Shown here piece by piece: positions 49,301-63,400 of a stretch of DNA of 64,000 nucleotides. The number at the start of each line of letters is the position of its first letter. Within the stretch, counting starts at the first letter, position 1. Both the position numbers and the translations under genes were made by a program. Below the pieces are notes generated by a model. It did no database searches and was not told where the DNA came from. It was given only the letters and a program-made list of their open reading frames with translations. The stretch covers positions 15,680,138 to 15,744,137 of the forward strand of contig CM068544.1 of assembly GCA_035048495.1 (NCBI GenBank), written 5' to 3'. Source of the stretch: Euptelea pleiosperma (taxonomy: Eukaryota; Streptophyta; Magnoliopsida; Ranunculales; Eupteleaceae).

Positions 49301-52300
49301 CATCAACATAAACAATGAGGGCAGTGGTGTGCTTCCCTTGATGCTTCACAAACAGGGTGTGATCTGTTTGACTCTGAGTGTAATCCAGCTTCTCCACAGC
49401 TAGGGTGAACTTCTCAAACCATGCTCGTGGAGATTGCTTTAACCCATAGAGGGCTTTCTTCAGTCAACACACCTTGCTACTATTTCCTGGTGGAGTGAAT
49501 CTAGGAGGAGGCACCATGTAGACTCCTTCATGTAGGTCGCCATGAAGAAATACATTCTTCACATCCAACTGATGCAGATGCCACATTTGATTTGCTGCCA
49601 GGGATAGCATCACCCTGATGGAGTTCATTTTGGCCACTGGAGCAAAGGTCTCCGCATAGTCAATCCCATAGGTCTGAGTGTACCCCTTGGCTACTAATCT
49701 TGCCTTGTACTTCTCAACTGAAACGTCTGCCTGGTATTTGACTGTAAGCACCCATTTGCAACCCACAAGTTTCTTGCCTCTTGACAAATCAACAAGTTCC
49801 CATGTCCCATTCTTGTCAAGAGCTCTCATTTCCTCTATCATAGCAGCTTTCCACCTTGGTTGAGCCAAACCTTTTGCAACAGAAGAAGGAATAGGAATGG
49901 TGGACAGGGATATGACAAATGCTGAGTGCAACTTCTGACTCCTTTTCGTAAAGCAATGGGAAGATCAGAAGCATCGGTAAATGACAGGTATAGAGGGAGA
50001 AGGATTACCTTGATCCGAGGATGGTACCACTGGTGCTGGATCAGCTGTGGCTTTCTTCCTTCTGTGATAGACTCGGAGCTCCTTCTGAGTACCAGGAGCA
50101 CTATCAATCACAGTAGAAGGTGAAGTACTCTGAGGCCTCTCAAACTCAAGAAAGGGAGAAGAGAGTAATATAGCAGGAAGAGGAACATCACACCTCTCTT
50201 CACTACTACTCTCCCCCTGAAGAAGATCCTCACGAAAAGTGACATCCATAGAAACTAATTTCTTTCCTGTGGAGGGATGGTAACACTTATACCCTTTATG
50301 GGAATAAGAGTAACCTAGAAAGATACATTTAAGTGCCTTAGGATCGAATTTGGTACGATGAGGACCGAGAATATGCACATAGCATACACACCCAAAGATG
50401 CGAGGAGGGACCGCGAAGAGGGATGCATAAGGAGTAAGGACTTGTAGTAGAGACTTGAAGTTAAGAACACTGGAAGGCATTCTGTTAATCAAATAAGCGG
50501 CAAACAAAACAGCATCCGACCAATAGGATTTTGGGACTTTGGAGCCGATCAGAAGAGATCGAGCTACCTCAGTCAGATGACGCATCTCTTTCAGCTACAC
50601 CATTTTGTTGAGGGGTGTAGCTGCAAGAATTTTGGTGACAAATCCCATGGTCTAAAAAATACTGTTGGAGTCCCCCATACATATACTATCCACCCTGGTC
50701 AGAACGAAGGACCTTGATGGAGGCACCAAACTGAGTTAGGATCATCTTATGAAAACCCTTAAAAATGGAATGAACCTCATCTTTGGTTTTCATAGGATAA
50801 ACCCAGGTGCATCTGGTATGATCATCATCAAAAATAACAAAATAGCGGAAGCCAAAAATAGAAACCACAGGGGAAGGACCCATACATCAAAATGCACAAG
50901 ATCAAAAGAAATAGATGTTCGATTACCTCTCGAAGGATAAGTCGATAGACAGTGTTTGAAAGCTCATATGTCTCACAATGTAAGTCAGATAACAAAACTG
51001 AAGCAAATAAAGCTGGAAATAAAAGTTTGAGATACTAAAACGAAACATGCCCCAGACGGACATGCCAACATAAAACACTCTATGCTACTCCTACTACTAC
51101 TAGGTGAGGACTACAGTGTTGTGAGCTCAGAAGGTCGTCCATCAAGAAGGTACAGGCCACCAGCTTCATGTCCAATGCCAATCGTTCTCCTCGTCTCGAG
51201 GTCCTGAAAGACACAGTATGAAAGAAAGAAAGTCGCACTGAAATGTAAAGATTTTGTAAGAGCACTAACAGATAAGAGATTAGATGTGAAATTGGGAACA
51301 TGTAAAACAGATGCAAGTGGAAGCTTAGGAGACGGGAGAACAGACCATTTCCCAGATAAAGAAGACAAAGTGTCATCTGCAATTCTAACTTTATCACGGC
51401 CAGAACAAATTGAATAGCTAGAAAATAGTCATGCCTGTCATGTGTTCCGAAGCCCCTAAATCAATGATCTATTTAGGACTAGAAGTGGGAATGGACACAT
51501 GATGGACAGACCTAATGATACCTATCTGTGCAAAGGATGAAGTGGCAAAAGGACCATCTAGCTGAGAGAGCAACCGGCGAAGCCCTGCAAGCTCGGAAGC
51601 AGCCAAGGGACTAGTAGAAGCCAGTGAAGAGGAACTCTGATGCGGCTGGGCGAATGGAGTAGAGCTCTGAAGAGACGGATCTGACAGTGATGCCAAAGTG
51701 TCCATGCTAGCAAAGTGGGCGCTCGAAGATCCAGGTTGACTGAAGCGAGGAGGCTTGCTGAACAACACCCAGCACTTGTCCCTCATGTGACCTAACTTGC
51801 CACAGTGATCACATTTGGGCCTCTCCCTGGAGGGCTTCCTAGTAGTGGAAGGATGATACTACTGGCTAGGAGAAGTATTCTGCTGGCTAGGAGAAGGAAA
51901 CGTCTTCGACTTCTGAAAGCATTGAGACTGGGAACTAGATCCACTATATGTAGATGTGACCAGAGCAAATCTCTCAGGAGGAGGATATGGTGTCATAGCA
52001 CTACGTCTGCTCTCCTCACTTTGAATGTACGAGTACACCTCTTCCAGAGAAGGTAGACCAAATCGATTGCTCAGAAGCTGAACTCTCGTCAACTCATACT
52101 CAGAGTTGAGTCCTAAAAGGAACTCAAAGATCCGACTCTCATTCACTTGTCTCTGGTAGCTGTTGATGTTCTCGGAACCAGTCGGATGAAAGGCGTGATA
52201 GTGATCTAACTCCTCCCACATGCTCCAGAGAGTGGCAAAGTAATCAGACAAAGATCTCTCCTCCTAGTGAAGGAGAGAAATACTCTGCTTAAGCCGATAG

Positions 52301-55300
52301 GCGCGACCAACATTCTGCTACTGAGAGTAAATCTTCCGAGTGGATTTCCAAATTTCAGGAGCAGTTTGCATGAAGAAAACCATGGCTGATGTGTGGTTGC
52401 ATAGAGCTAACAAGCCAGGACATCACAGTAAGATTGTCCATCTCCCACTTAGCATAAAGAGGATCATCGGGTGAGGCAGGTTCAGTAGCACAACATGTAA
52501 GGTAACCCATCTTCAGTTGAAATAATCTAAGGTTAATGGAGAAAACCCTATAATAGAAGAGAGAGGAGGGAGAAGAGAGAGAACAGAAGAATTGCTGGAG
52601 TGTTATTTCTTACACAGTCCAAAGAATATTATTTATATTAATCGTTGTGGGCCCTTACATAGAATAAGAAAATAAAATATAACGACATAAGAAATAGTGA
52701 AATAGCAAGCACATCCTTCAACACTCCCCCTCGAGTTGGAGCATAAATGTCCATTATGCCCAACTTGCTCAAGCACTCATGAAACGAAGTTGAGGCAACA
52801 CCCATTGTAAGGTTATCCGCTACCTGATCAGCTGAAGGGACAGAGGGTGTGCAAATTATTCCAGTGAGGATCTTCTCATGAATGAAATGGCGATCCACTT
52901 CAATATGCTTAGTTCTGTCATGTTGGACTGGATTGTGTGCAATACTTATTGCAGCCTTATTGTCCCAATACAACGACATGGGTCCTTCTACAGGAAAACC
53001 AAGCTCTCCAAGTAACACTCTGATCCATAGTAGCTCACATATACCATGAGCCATAGATCTAAACTCTGCTTCAACACTTGAGCGAGCTACAACCTGTTGT
53101 TTCTTGCTTCGCCAAGTAACTAGGTTACCTCCCACAAAGGTACAGTATCCCGACGTAGATCGTCTATCATCTTGGGCTCCTACCCAGTCAGCATCTGTAA
53201 AGCCTTCAACACGCATATGACCACAACACTTGAATAACAAGCCACGACCTGGTGACAACTTCAAAATATCTCAATATTCTGTGGGCAGCTTCTAGATGAG
53301 TCGCACGAGGAGCATGCATGTACTGATTCACTACACTCACTGCATATGCAATGTGAGGTCATATATGAGCTAAATATATAAGCGTCCCCACCAGCCTTTG
53401 AAAACTGCCCACATCCTCTAATGGTTCCCCTGACTGACCATCAAGCTTGTGATTTGCTTCAATAGGAGTATCGACTGGTCGCACCCCTAACATACTAGTT
53501 TCCTGTAAAACAGGTCTATCACATATTTCCTTTGAGAGATAAAGATTCCTTTAGCAGATCTTGCAACCTCAATCCCTAGAAAGTACTTCAATGTGCCTAG
53601 ATCTTTGATTTCAAATTCTGATGCCAAAAACTCTTTCAACAGGGTAATCTCTTCAACACAATTACCCGTAACTATGATATCGTCCACATACACAATCAAT
53701 ACTGTCATATGTCCTTCGGCACGCCTCACAAACAAGGTATGATCTACTTGACTCTGACTGTACCCCACTCGCTTCACTGCCCCACTGAACCGTTTGAACC
53801 ACGCCCTTAGTGATTGCTTCAGGCCATACAAGGATTTTTTTAGCTTACACACTTTCTGTTCTCCCCCACAGAGTTGAAAACTAGGAGGGGACAACACATA
53901 GACTTCTTCCTTCAAATCCCCATGAAGAAAGGCGTCTTTGACATCAAGCTGAAATAAGGGCCAAGACTGGTTCGCTGCAAGGGAAAGCATAACTCTAATA
54001 GAGTTGAGCTTGGCCACAAGAGCAAATGTCTCCTTGTAGTCAATCCCATATGTCTGAGAGTAGCCCTTTGCAACCAATCTTGCCTTGTAACGATCACTGA
54101 GCCGTCTGGTTTACACTTCACAGTATAAACCCACTTGCATCCAACAGATTTCTTGCCTCTTGGCAAGTCCACTAACTCCCACGTGTTGTTTTTTTCCAAT
54201 ACATTCATTTCTTCATACATTGCTTCTTACCACCTAGGCTCCTTTAAGAGCTTCTGTAACAGATGAAGTGCAACAGAGGACAAGGAGGTAATAAAGGACT
54301 TGTAGGATGAAGGCAGATTATCATATGAAACAAAGCTAGCAATGGGATGTTGAGTACACGATCTCTTTCCCTTCCTATGAGCGATAGAAAGATCGGAGTC
54401 ACAGGGAACAGAAATAGAAATGGGATTACCTGGGTCCATCGAGGATGACTGTTGGCCCTGGAGTTTAGTGGTGGTCTGTATCCCTTTCAAACGACACCGT
54501 GTGTACACTTGCAGCTCCCCCTGCTTACTAGTACCCGTCTCAATAGTATCAATTGTGGGAGCACTGTCAAGAGCAGCACTGTCAAGGGTGTCCATAGCTA
54601 ATGGCAAGGGAACAGGTTGTCGTTGCCTTTCCTCACAACAATGCTCCCCCTGAGGAAAGGCGGCACAAGGACCTAAAAAGCAAGAGACCAACTCAAGGAA
54701 AGTGACATCCATGGTGATGAACCGCTTACGAGTGGGGGCATGGAAACATTTACAGCCCTTATATAGCCCTTATGAGTCGATGAATAGCCCAAAAAAACAC
54801 ATTTCAATACTTTCGGATCCAATTTCGTGCGATGCGGACCAAAGATATGAACAAAATAGACGCAACCAAATATTTTTGGTTGGACCAAGACCAGAGAACT
54901 CGCAGGACGCAACAACTGGTATGGAGTACGGAACTGGAGAGATCAAAATGGCATTCGATTTATCAAGTGCGATGCTAGGAGCACCGCATCGAACCAATAT
55001 GTCTTTGGCACATGATGCCAGAGGAGTACCCGGACTACTTCCAACAAGTGCCGATTTTTTCTTTCAGCAACCCCGTTCTGTTGTGGAGTAAACACACAAA
55101 TTCTGATGTTCAATCCCATAGTCGGCTAGGTAGGACTGTAAACCCCCATACATGTACTCTCCCCCTTGATCAGATCGAAGGATTTTTATACATTTCCCAA
55201 ATTGAGTAAGAACCATTTTGTGAAATTGCTGAAAAATAGAGTAAACTTCATCCTTCGACTTCATAACAAAGATCCAAGTACAACAACAAAAATCATCCGC

Positions 55301-58300
55301 AAACGAAACGAAATAGCGATAACCAAAAACAAAGGTAACTAGGGATGGACCCCAAACATCAGTGTGAACTTCGAAAGCAAACAAACTTTTATTACCACGT
55401 GAGGGAAAAACTGTTAGACAATGTTTCAACACAGCACATACTTCACAATGAAGATCCGAAGTGTTCACTAACTTGAACAACTTAGGAAACAACAAACGCA
55501 AATACGGAAAAGAAACATGACCTAGACTAGCATGCCAAGACGTAACATGCTCCTTATTGACTCTATGGCTATGACTACTAGACTGAAAAGCTACAGAGAC
55601 GGTAGGAGCCGCATCCAAGAGATAGAGACCACCCATTTCACGCTCAGTGTCAATCGTCTTCCTCGTGACCAAGTCTTGAAACACACAATGAGAAAGGAAA
55701 AAAATAGCACAACAATTAAGGGTCTTGGTAAGAGAACTGACTGACAACAAATTAGTTAAAAAAAATAGAAACGTGAAGAACATAAGATAAAGAGAGGTCA
55801 GAAGAGACAATGACACTGGAAACAGAGGAAAGTGAGCCATCAGCAAGGCGGACTTTATCCGCCCCCGAACACACGAAATATATGAAGAAAAAGAAGATGT
55901 CATACCAGTCATATACTCTAAAGCACCTGAATCAATGATCCATGGTGTACTAGAAGCGGAGGTAGAAGCAGAGACATGGTGGGCAGAACTGATGATACCT
56001 GACTGAGCAAACGCAGAAGTAGCAGAAGGACCACCAAGCTGAGCTATAAACCGCCGCAAGTTCTCGATCTCATTGCTAGAGAAAGGAACTGAGGAAGAAG
56101 ACGAGGCTGGGATGCTGAAGGGTGGAGACCCCAGAGTAGAGTCCATGGCGGCGCTGTGAGCAGTAGGAGCTGTCCCAGACAATGGTGGTGATCGCCCAAA
56201 GATATTCCAACACCTCTCTTTGTTGTGCCCTTTCTTGCCACACCCCTCACACACCTATAACTTCCAGCATCGAACCTGGACTTCCAGCATCGAACCTGGG
56301 TGTGACCCTTCTTCCCACAATGAGTACACGTAGGTGGAGGACCCCCTTTGCCACTACTGAAAGATGTTTGGAGTTTGTTTTTTGGGGGAAAGCTGCCAAG
56401 GCTGACTTCTCATGGCCAATAGAGGGAGACATAACATCACGACGGTTGTCCTCACTTTGAACATACGCATAAACATGATTGAGCGAGGGCAAAGTATCAC
56501 GACTAAGTAACTGCACCCGGGCTAACTCAAAGGCTGCATTCAATCCCGCCAGAAATGCATATATACGATTCTGCTCAACCAACGTACAGTACTGCAAACC
56601 ATCTGCAGGACAACCAGGCGTAAAAACCTAGTAGTAATCTAGTTCTTCCCACATAGCAAACTAATCCGCCAAAGAGGAGTCTCCCTGACGAAGAGTAGCA
56701 ATGCTCTGGCATAACTGATAAATCCTAGAGACATTTTTCCACTGAAAGTAAATCTGGGCTGCTGAATCCCAGATTTCCTTAGCCCTAGAAAGAAACATGA
56801 ACCCACGACTGATGTGGGGCTCCATAGAGTTAAGGAGCCAAGACCTGACTATCAAATTGCATGTCTCTCATTTTTTAGAAGATGGGTCTGTCTCCGCAGG
56901 TGCCTCCACTCGGCCAGTAAGATACCCTTGTTTCTCGCGACCTCCAATGAACATCTTGGCCGCCCTAGACCATTCCAAGTAATTTTTTCCGGTCAACTTT
57001 GTAGTAGTAATCTACAATCCGGGATTCTCCAAGGGTTTAGGAGCTGGAAAATGAGAAGTAGTTGTTGAAGAACTCGGTACTGAACAACCAGTAGGTTCCG
57101 AGGACACATCGGAGTCGTTTGACGTTGACATAGGCATGTCAAATCACCAAATAACCACCAAAAATACTCAAAATAGAAACTCGTAGGTCAGAAACAACAT
57201 AACAATAGCACCAAAATGCATCAAAACATCAAAAACACATGTGGGAGGGTTACCCACAAAAAAACGCAGATCAACAACCCCAAAAATAGCCGCCGACGTC
57301 AATTGTTGGGTGAAGAAGATGAACCACCTCTCAAATCATCATGAAACTGCAAAGTGAGGATGGGGATCTCTTGGTACAGTTATTGTGGACCAAAACGAAG
57401 CAATAAACACAAGGAACAAGCCTCCGAAGGTTGCACAAATCGCACCGAACCAGATTGTGAATTTTTTTGATTTTTTTCGAAGAACATCCATAAAATGATC
57501 AAGGAATGCTCAAACAATTCTCCAAAAATCGCTAAAATTCCAGAAAAATCGAGTTTTACTGGATAGGGAAGAATCCAGACATCATCCTCACCCCGTCCAT
57601 ACGGTTGGTGACATCAACGATGACGTCAGACCTCCACGTCTCCACGTAGGTGCCCAATGTTCTAGTTATGTGTGGTGAAGCTTCAAACCCTTTGTGCTCT
57701 GATACCAAGTTGAAGTAATCTAAGATTAAAGGAGAAAACCCTAGAATAGAAGAAGAGAGATGAGGGAGGAGGGAGAAGAGAAGAATTGCTGGAGAGTGTT
57801 ATTTCTTATACACTAAAGAATATTATTTATATTAATTGTTGTGGGCCCTTACATAGAATAAGAAAATAAAAGATAATGACATAAGTAATAGTGAAATAGC
57901 AAGCACATCCTTCAACATCTTCCCACGACCTCCTATGAACATTTTAGCGGCCTATGACCACTCGAGATAATTCTTCCCATCCAATTTCACCATTGTGATC
58001 TGCAATCCGGGGCTTTCCACAACCATCTGAGACACCATAGGTCCTCCAGTCCCTCTAGAGGTGGCTTCCATGCTCAATACTAATCTGGAGGAGTATCCGG
58101 GATAATAGGTGGGACAGGATCTAAGATAGGAGGATCAATGGCCATTTTTACCACAAAAAACAACAAAAAAGGTCAAAAAGAAGCTAAATAACGACCAAGA
58201 GGGAGTGCGAAAGCAAAACAGATATCATGGAGTGCTGATTAGACATCCTAGAGGTCAAAAAGAACAACCAAAACAAGGTATAAGTGTTGTTAAGAATGGC

Positions 58301-60420
58301 AGCCACTCAGAAAAGTAGAAAGATGGAGCTGGCGGTAATATAGAGGTGGGAAAAACTTCACCACACCTTCAATCCTCCATGGATCCGTACATGGATGGAT
58401 TCAAAAGGTTCCTACAATAGTACGGAACCAAAAGGAAGCAAAAAATCAGGAAAGAAACCCCCACTAGATCAGATTTTTTGTTGGTTCAAAAACCATGAAA
58501 AACGACTTTTCGAGGAAAAAGGGTCTTAAGATCATCCAAAACAATCCAAAAAAACCCAAAAAAATACTACAAATAAGGATAAATCAAGATCTATCAAGGG
58601 AAAGTGATTTCGGCAGACCGCGAAAAACGTGTCTGTATGGCTGATGATGTCAGCTAACGCTAGAACTCCGGTGATCTCCCTCCGGTTGTATCCCAGTAGT
58701 AAATCAAGGATAAATGGCTCTGAAACCAAGTTGAATTGGGGAATTAGTGTAAGGTTTAAGGTTTTAGGGTTTCACAGTAGAGAAGTTAGAGAAGGAAAAA
58801 GAGATAGAGAAGAGAGAAGAAAAGATGTCATGTGATTAGGTCACAATGACTCCATAAATCTTATTTATATAAAACCCAACTACAAAAGACAAGTATATCC
58901 CTCTACGGGGGTATTTACAGATATACCCCTCATACATGGAAATACATATATGATAACAGTGGTTCCATACCGTATTATAGACAATATATTCTTAATTAAA
59001 ATTGAGTCATATTTTTTTGACTTTTTCATCACAACGGTATATAAAAGATGAAGAGGCATAAATTAACTAAGAGAAGACAAACACATAAAGTAGATGAAAT
59101 AATACCAATAACAAAGTAAATACCTCAAACAGGTCATCAAGAATCTTATTCCTATACTCTGTATCCAAAAGCTGGCTTCTTTCTTCCTTAATGTCTGCAG
59201 ATTGGGCTGATACATTTGGGATAGAGAACTGACTTTCGACGCCTGCATCTGGCAAAACAGAATCTTCAAGCATATCCACTTGAGGATTCTCAACACTAAT
59301 ATCCCAAGATATCTCTGACATAGAAGTCTCTGATACATGGCCATCTTCTGCTTTATTTAGCAGAGTCTGTTCAGATCCCATGCCATTATCTGCTACAGAA
59401 GCCTGTGAGGCCTCACTGGAATTTACTATTTCATAAGGTCCCAAGCCATTGCCATTTCCATCCGTTTCTTCCATAATCGCGATGTCCCAGTCAATCTGAG
59501 GGCTGTCAACAGAAATATCCCACTCAATATTAACTGTTGCAACATCCACATCAGGTACTGGATCGCCAGTCAGAATGGATGATGCATTAAGCTTTGATGG
59601 ATCCTTCACTAAATCATGGTCCTCAGTGCCAACAGAAATGTTCAGAGATGGAGGATTTTCAATGAGATTCCTCAAATTTGCTAGCACAGTCCCCAAAGTT
59701 TTCTGCAGTCACATTGAAAAATTGAATTTATTTATGACCATACATCAAGACAGACTCAACCTTCACCAGCATACGGAAAGCTATGTGTAGAAAGAATGAA
59801 TGTTGCTATAATCACAAAGACCACCCATACATATTGACATTCAACATTTTGGCCATTATTGGGCCTACCTCATTTTCTGTATGGGCATCTCTGACAAAGC
59901 TCGAATAATAATTCATGGCCTGTGAGATGGAATCACCATTTATGACTTCCAAAATCCTACTGAATGTGATTGGAAGTAATTTTGCAGTCTCTAGAAGTTC
60001 CATTCTCACATTTTTCCCCTGCATGAGGAAATAATTATGGTTTTAATAGGTCATCCACTGTTTACAAAAATACAGAGTGAAGAATGACCAAACAATACAA
60101 GCCCAAGTTGGAAAGCAGTTATATACTAAGCCCCAAAAAACCTGTAATCCAAGCTCTTGACAAGCTTCTGCATATTTAGCTGCAGATAAAACTGCATTTC
60201 TTTTAATATCAGCCTCCTTACGATCTAATTCTGCTAGTTGTTGCTGAGTCTTCTGCACCTGCTTTTTCTGGTGTGGACTTCAAATTTCCAGTTCAACAAT
60301 AAGAATATCAGTGACATTAATACAGGCTTCATGCTACATATCTTGTTAAGGAATCAAGTGAAGAACTTGGTGAAAGAATTAGCTTACATATCATAGCTAA
60401 CATTTTGAACCATTATCTGA

Positions 60421-60452
<32 letters not shown>

Positions 60453-63400
60453 AAAAGCTCGCACAATGGCCTCCCATTCACCCTATCAGAAGATTGAACC
60501 ACATTGTAACTAACACATACAATGAAAAGGTAGTATACGAAAGTAAGTGAACAAAAAGACAACAGAGGAGAGGGAATTAGAGAAAAAAAACAGAGTGAGG
60601 AGCAGGGAGTGGCATGATAGTCATCATAGATCTTACAGCAAAACCTGATAGCCAACCAAAAATATTCCTGCTTTCTGGAGCTGATCTCAGAAGAATGTCA
60701 TATATTTGTTTTGCTTCTGTGTAACCAATCACTGAAAATGGTATGCACATCATCATCAGATAACAAAAATATAGATGGGAACAGTCATTCAGCATGCCCA
60801 ACATCTAAATTCATTTCAGCCTCAATAATTGAAAAGCTTTCCAACTATACGAGATAAGTCTGAAACAGAAAACTTCTGCAATATATAGCACCACCATTGG
60901 TTGAAACCGCTCGTGTAAACACAGCTATTAGGATAAACCCTTTACTTGTTCAGTGTTCATTAGTATACGTTTTAGTTATTCAAGTACATGAACTCATATT
61001 CCTCTATTATTGTGACTATATATATATACATGTTAGCCTCTAGGCTTCCCGGGGCTAACGATTTCTGTGTTTGACACTTGACACATGAACTCCTTTGGGG
61101 CATATCTTGTGAACAATTGAAGCACGACAACTGTACGAGTGTTAATGACTTATCTGCACATTAGCATGCAATTGTCAAGTTGTACAGTTTTGTAGTATTT
61201 GGTTAGGTAGATGTCATCTGACATAAATATTTTAATCTCTTTAAGATTTTAACTTTTTCAAAAGTCAAAGTCAATGTTGACTTAGACCAAGGTACCATTG
61301 TCTTCGTGTACAAAACCTCAACTTGATTTGCTATTAATAAACAGTGAATATTTTATCTACTAATACTAATAATCTGCAGGATATCAGGTCATAGAGGGCT
61401 AAATTGGGCTTAGTAACTTGCCCAAAGTAAGAATTAAGTCTACCTTCTAATCAAGTGGAAGATGCAACCAGCAAAATGTTAAACCCATATATCATCTAGA
61501 GTTTGATTAATTTTTCAACTAAAATAAGGTTGAAAGTTTCATCAGCAACATAACCTTGTCCCAACTATTAAGGTTTGGCTGCACTAATCATGTTCCACCA
61601 TCCTATTTTATCTAGGGTCATTTCCTCTATCAAATGTTTTCTAACTAAGTCGATCCACATCCTTTTCGGCCTCCTCTCCCTCTTTAGGAGCCTTTTCCTT
61701 GCACTAGGTGCCCACACTGATGCGACCAATACTCTTATTGCATATGATCACCTTCTTGGATAGGTAATACTCTCCCTCTCTATTTCTTTTTTTTTCAAAC
61801 CCTCGAATTCCAAAGCAGAGTCTAGAACTCCAGTCTTGCATTTACCACCTCTCTAGTCTCACCAACCAATACTATGTCAAATCTTTTTCCGTCAACCATA
61901 ACTTATGTTAGAACTTCTTTCTTTACTCTTAAAATCTTGCCGTACTACTTCAATCCATGTACTTTCAGCACTCCTCTTGTCCTTTTAGCGCACCTTAACC
62001 TGTGCAAGAACACTCCTTCCCATTGGTGCTAGACACCCTCTTGAACATGGGCAATTAATTCATTGATTCACATGAATTCTATTTGCTTACCTCGCTATTG
62101 AAAATGTAAGGAAACAAACATATTAAGTACTATTGGAAATAATATGGACTTATTGACTATGAGATCCCTAATGGGAAGTTGTTGACAATTTGAATCATTT
62201 GGTGGAGTGGGAGAGTATTTGAAAGCCTAAGGGAGAGGGTGGTTTGGGGTTTCAACACCTTAGAGACATGAATGGGGCGTTGCTTGGGAAATGGTTGTGG
62301 AGGTTTTGGGAGGAAGAGGAAAGCTTGTGGAGGGTGGTGATAGGAAGTAAATTTGGGGTTAGGCAAGATGGGTGAAACACTAACCCGGTTTTATTTTCCT
62401 ATGGATGTGGCTCGTGCAAGGGGATAACTAGACTGCGAGATAGTTTTGGAAGAGGAATCTAGTTTAAAGTGGGGACGGGTGATAGGGTTCGTTTCTGGGA
62501 AGAACCTTGGTGTAGGGAGGACCCTCTTCAGGTGGCTTTCCCTTCGCTTTACCATATCTCTGATCTTAAAGGTACTAGGATTCTCGATTGTATCTCTCGT
62601 AATGAATGAACTGTATCTTGGAATTTCAGGTTTAGGAGAAATATTAATGACTAGGAGATGGCTAGTCTCGCCTCTATTCTTACTCGGGTTGGAGAGGTAC
62701 CTTTGTAGTTGGTGGAGCCGGATTAGAGACTTAGGAGGTGGGATCCCATGGGTATCTTCACAGTCAAATCTTTCTTTTTTCATTTGGCTTCGAGAGGTCA
62801 GAGGATGTTTCCATTTGTCCTAGTTTGGGGTCCCTATCCCGTCCAAAGTGAGCTTCTTTGTGTGGACTGCGGCACTAGATAAAATCCTGACAATGGATCA
62901 TTTGATTAGTCGGGGTATAATGATGCCGAACAGGTGCATTTTGTGCAATTCCGGGGCTGAAACAGTGGACCACTTGCTTATTCATTGTCCATTAACTTTG
63001 GAAGTGTGGCAGGTGTTCTTCTATCTTTTTGCCTTGGTGATCCCTGAACACGTGATGGGGGTTGTCCAAGGAAGCTCACAGGTTGTCCTTTAGGGGAGAG
63101 GAAGGTTTCTTTGGCGGATTCTCCCATTTGCTATTATGTGAGTGGTTTGGTGAAGGAGAGGAAGTCACGCATATTTGAAGGGATAGAAGAGGACGTCTCT
63201 AAGGTGGTGTTGAGAGTTAAAGCTCTATTATATTACTGGTCCTCCTCTAAGTCTGAGTTCAAAGGGTGTTTTTTCAACTCTTTATGTTCAAATGGGAGGA
63301 GTTCGTAGGAGGCTCCTCTTCTCTTTGAGTTGTATTCGGCCCCGATGTTTGTTGTAAATGTGGGGCTTGTTCCGCTTGTATTTTGTGGGATTTCCCCCTT

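Larger units (their letters stand above)
52515..57917 (-). mobile_element. Copia B (inner), nested in Copia A gag, TSD TCTTC, LTR ends TG...CT
   Basis: LTRs 52515-52723 and 57708-57917 differ by about 5% (hand count) plus indels. The perfect TSD TCTTC is at 52510-52514 and 57918-57922. The PBS TGGTATCAGAGC (57707-57696) touches the 5' LTR. PPT: TCGAGGGGGAG next to the 3' LTR. Length 5.4 kb with gag, protease, integrase, RT and RNase H in the Copia order. Stops and shifts make it defective but its domains are better kept than in Copia A. Confidence 0.93.
48136..58958 (-). mobile_element. Copia A (outer), TSD GTGGT, LTR ends TG...CT
   Basis: LTRs 48136-48371 and 58729-58958 differ by about 5% (hand count). 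The perfect TSD GTGGT is at 48131-48135 and 58959-58963. PBS TGGTTTCAGAGC (58728-58717, one mismatch to the usual site) touches the 5' LTR. The PPT TTGAGGGGGAA lies next to the 3' LTR (48372 on). Without Copia B it is about 5.4 kb, a normal full-length Copia. It is in intron 6 of CDK5RAP3 in the sense of the gene. Confidence 0.93.
47948..59123 (-). other. CDK5RAP3 intron 6 (11.2 kb), created by nested Copia insertion
   Basis: The intron consists almost wholly of Copia A (48136-58958), with Copia B nested inside it. Without them the intron would be about 350 bp. Both elements have the same orientation as the gene, so their promoters and poly(A) signals act on the sense strand. Confidence 0.9.

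Noticed and set aside
62391..62823. 125-130-codon ORFs on both strands in intron 1
   Set aside because: The plus strand is frameshifted LINE ORF2; the ORFs run through LINE sequence in the wrong frame or strand.
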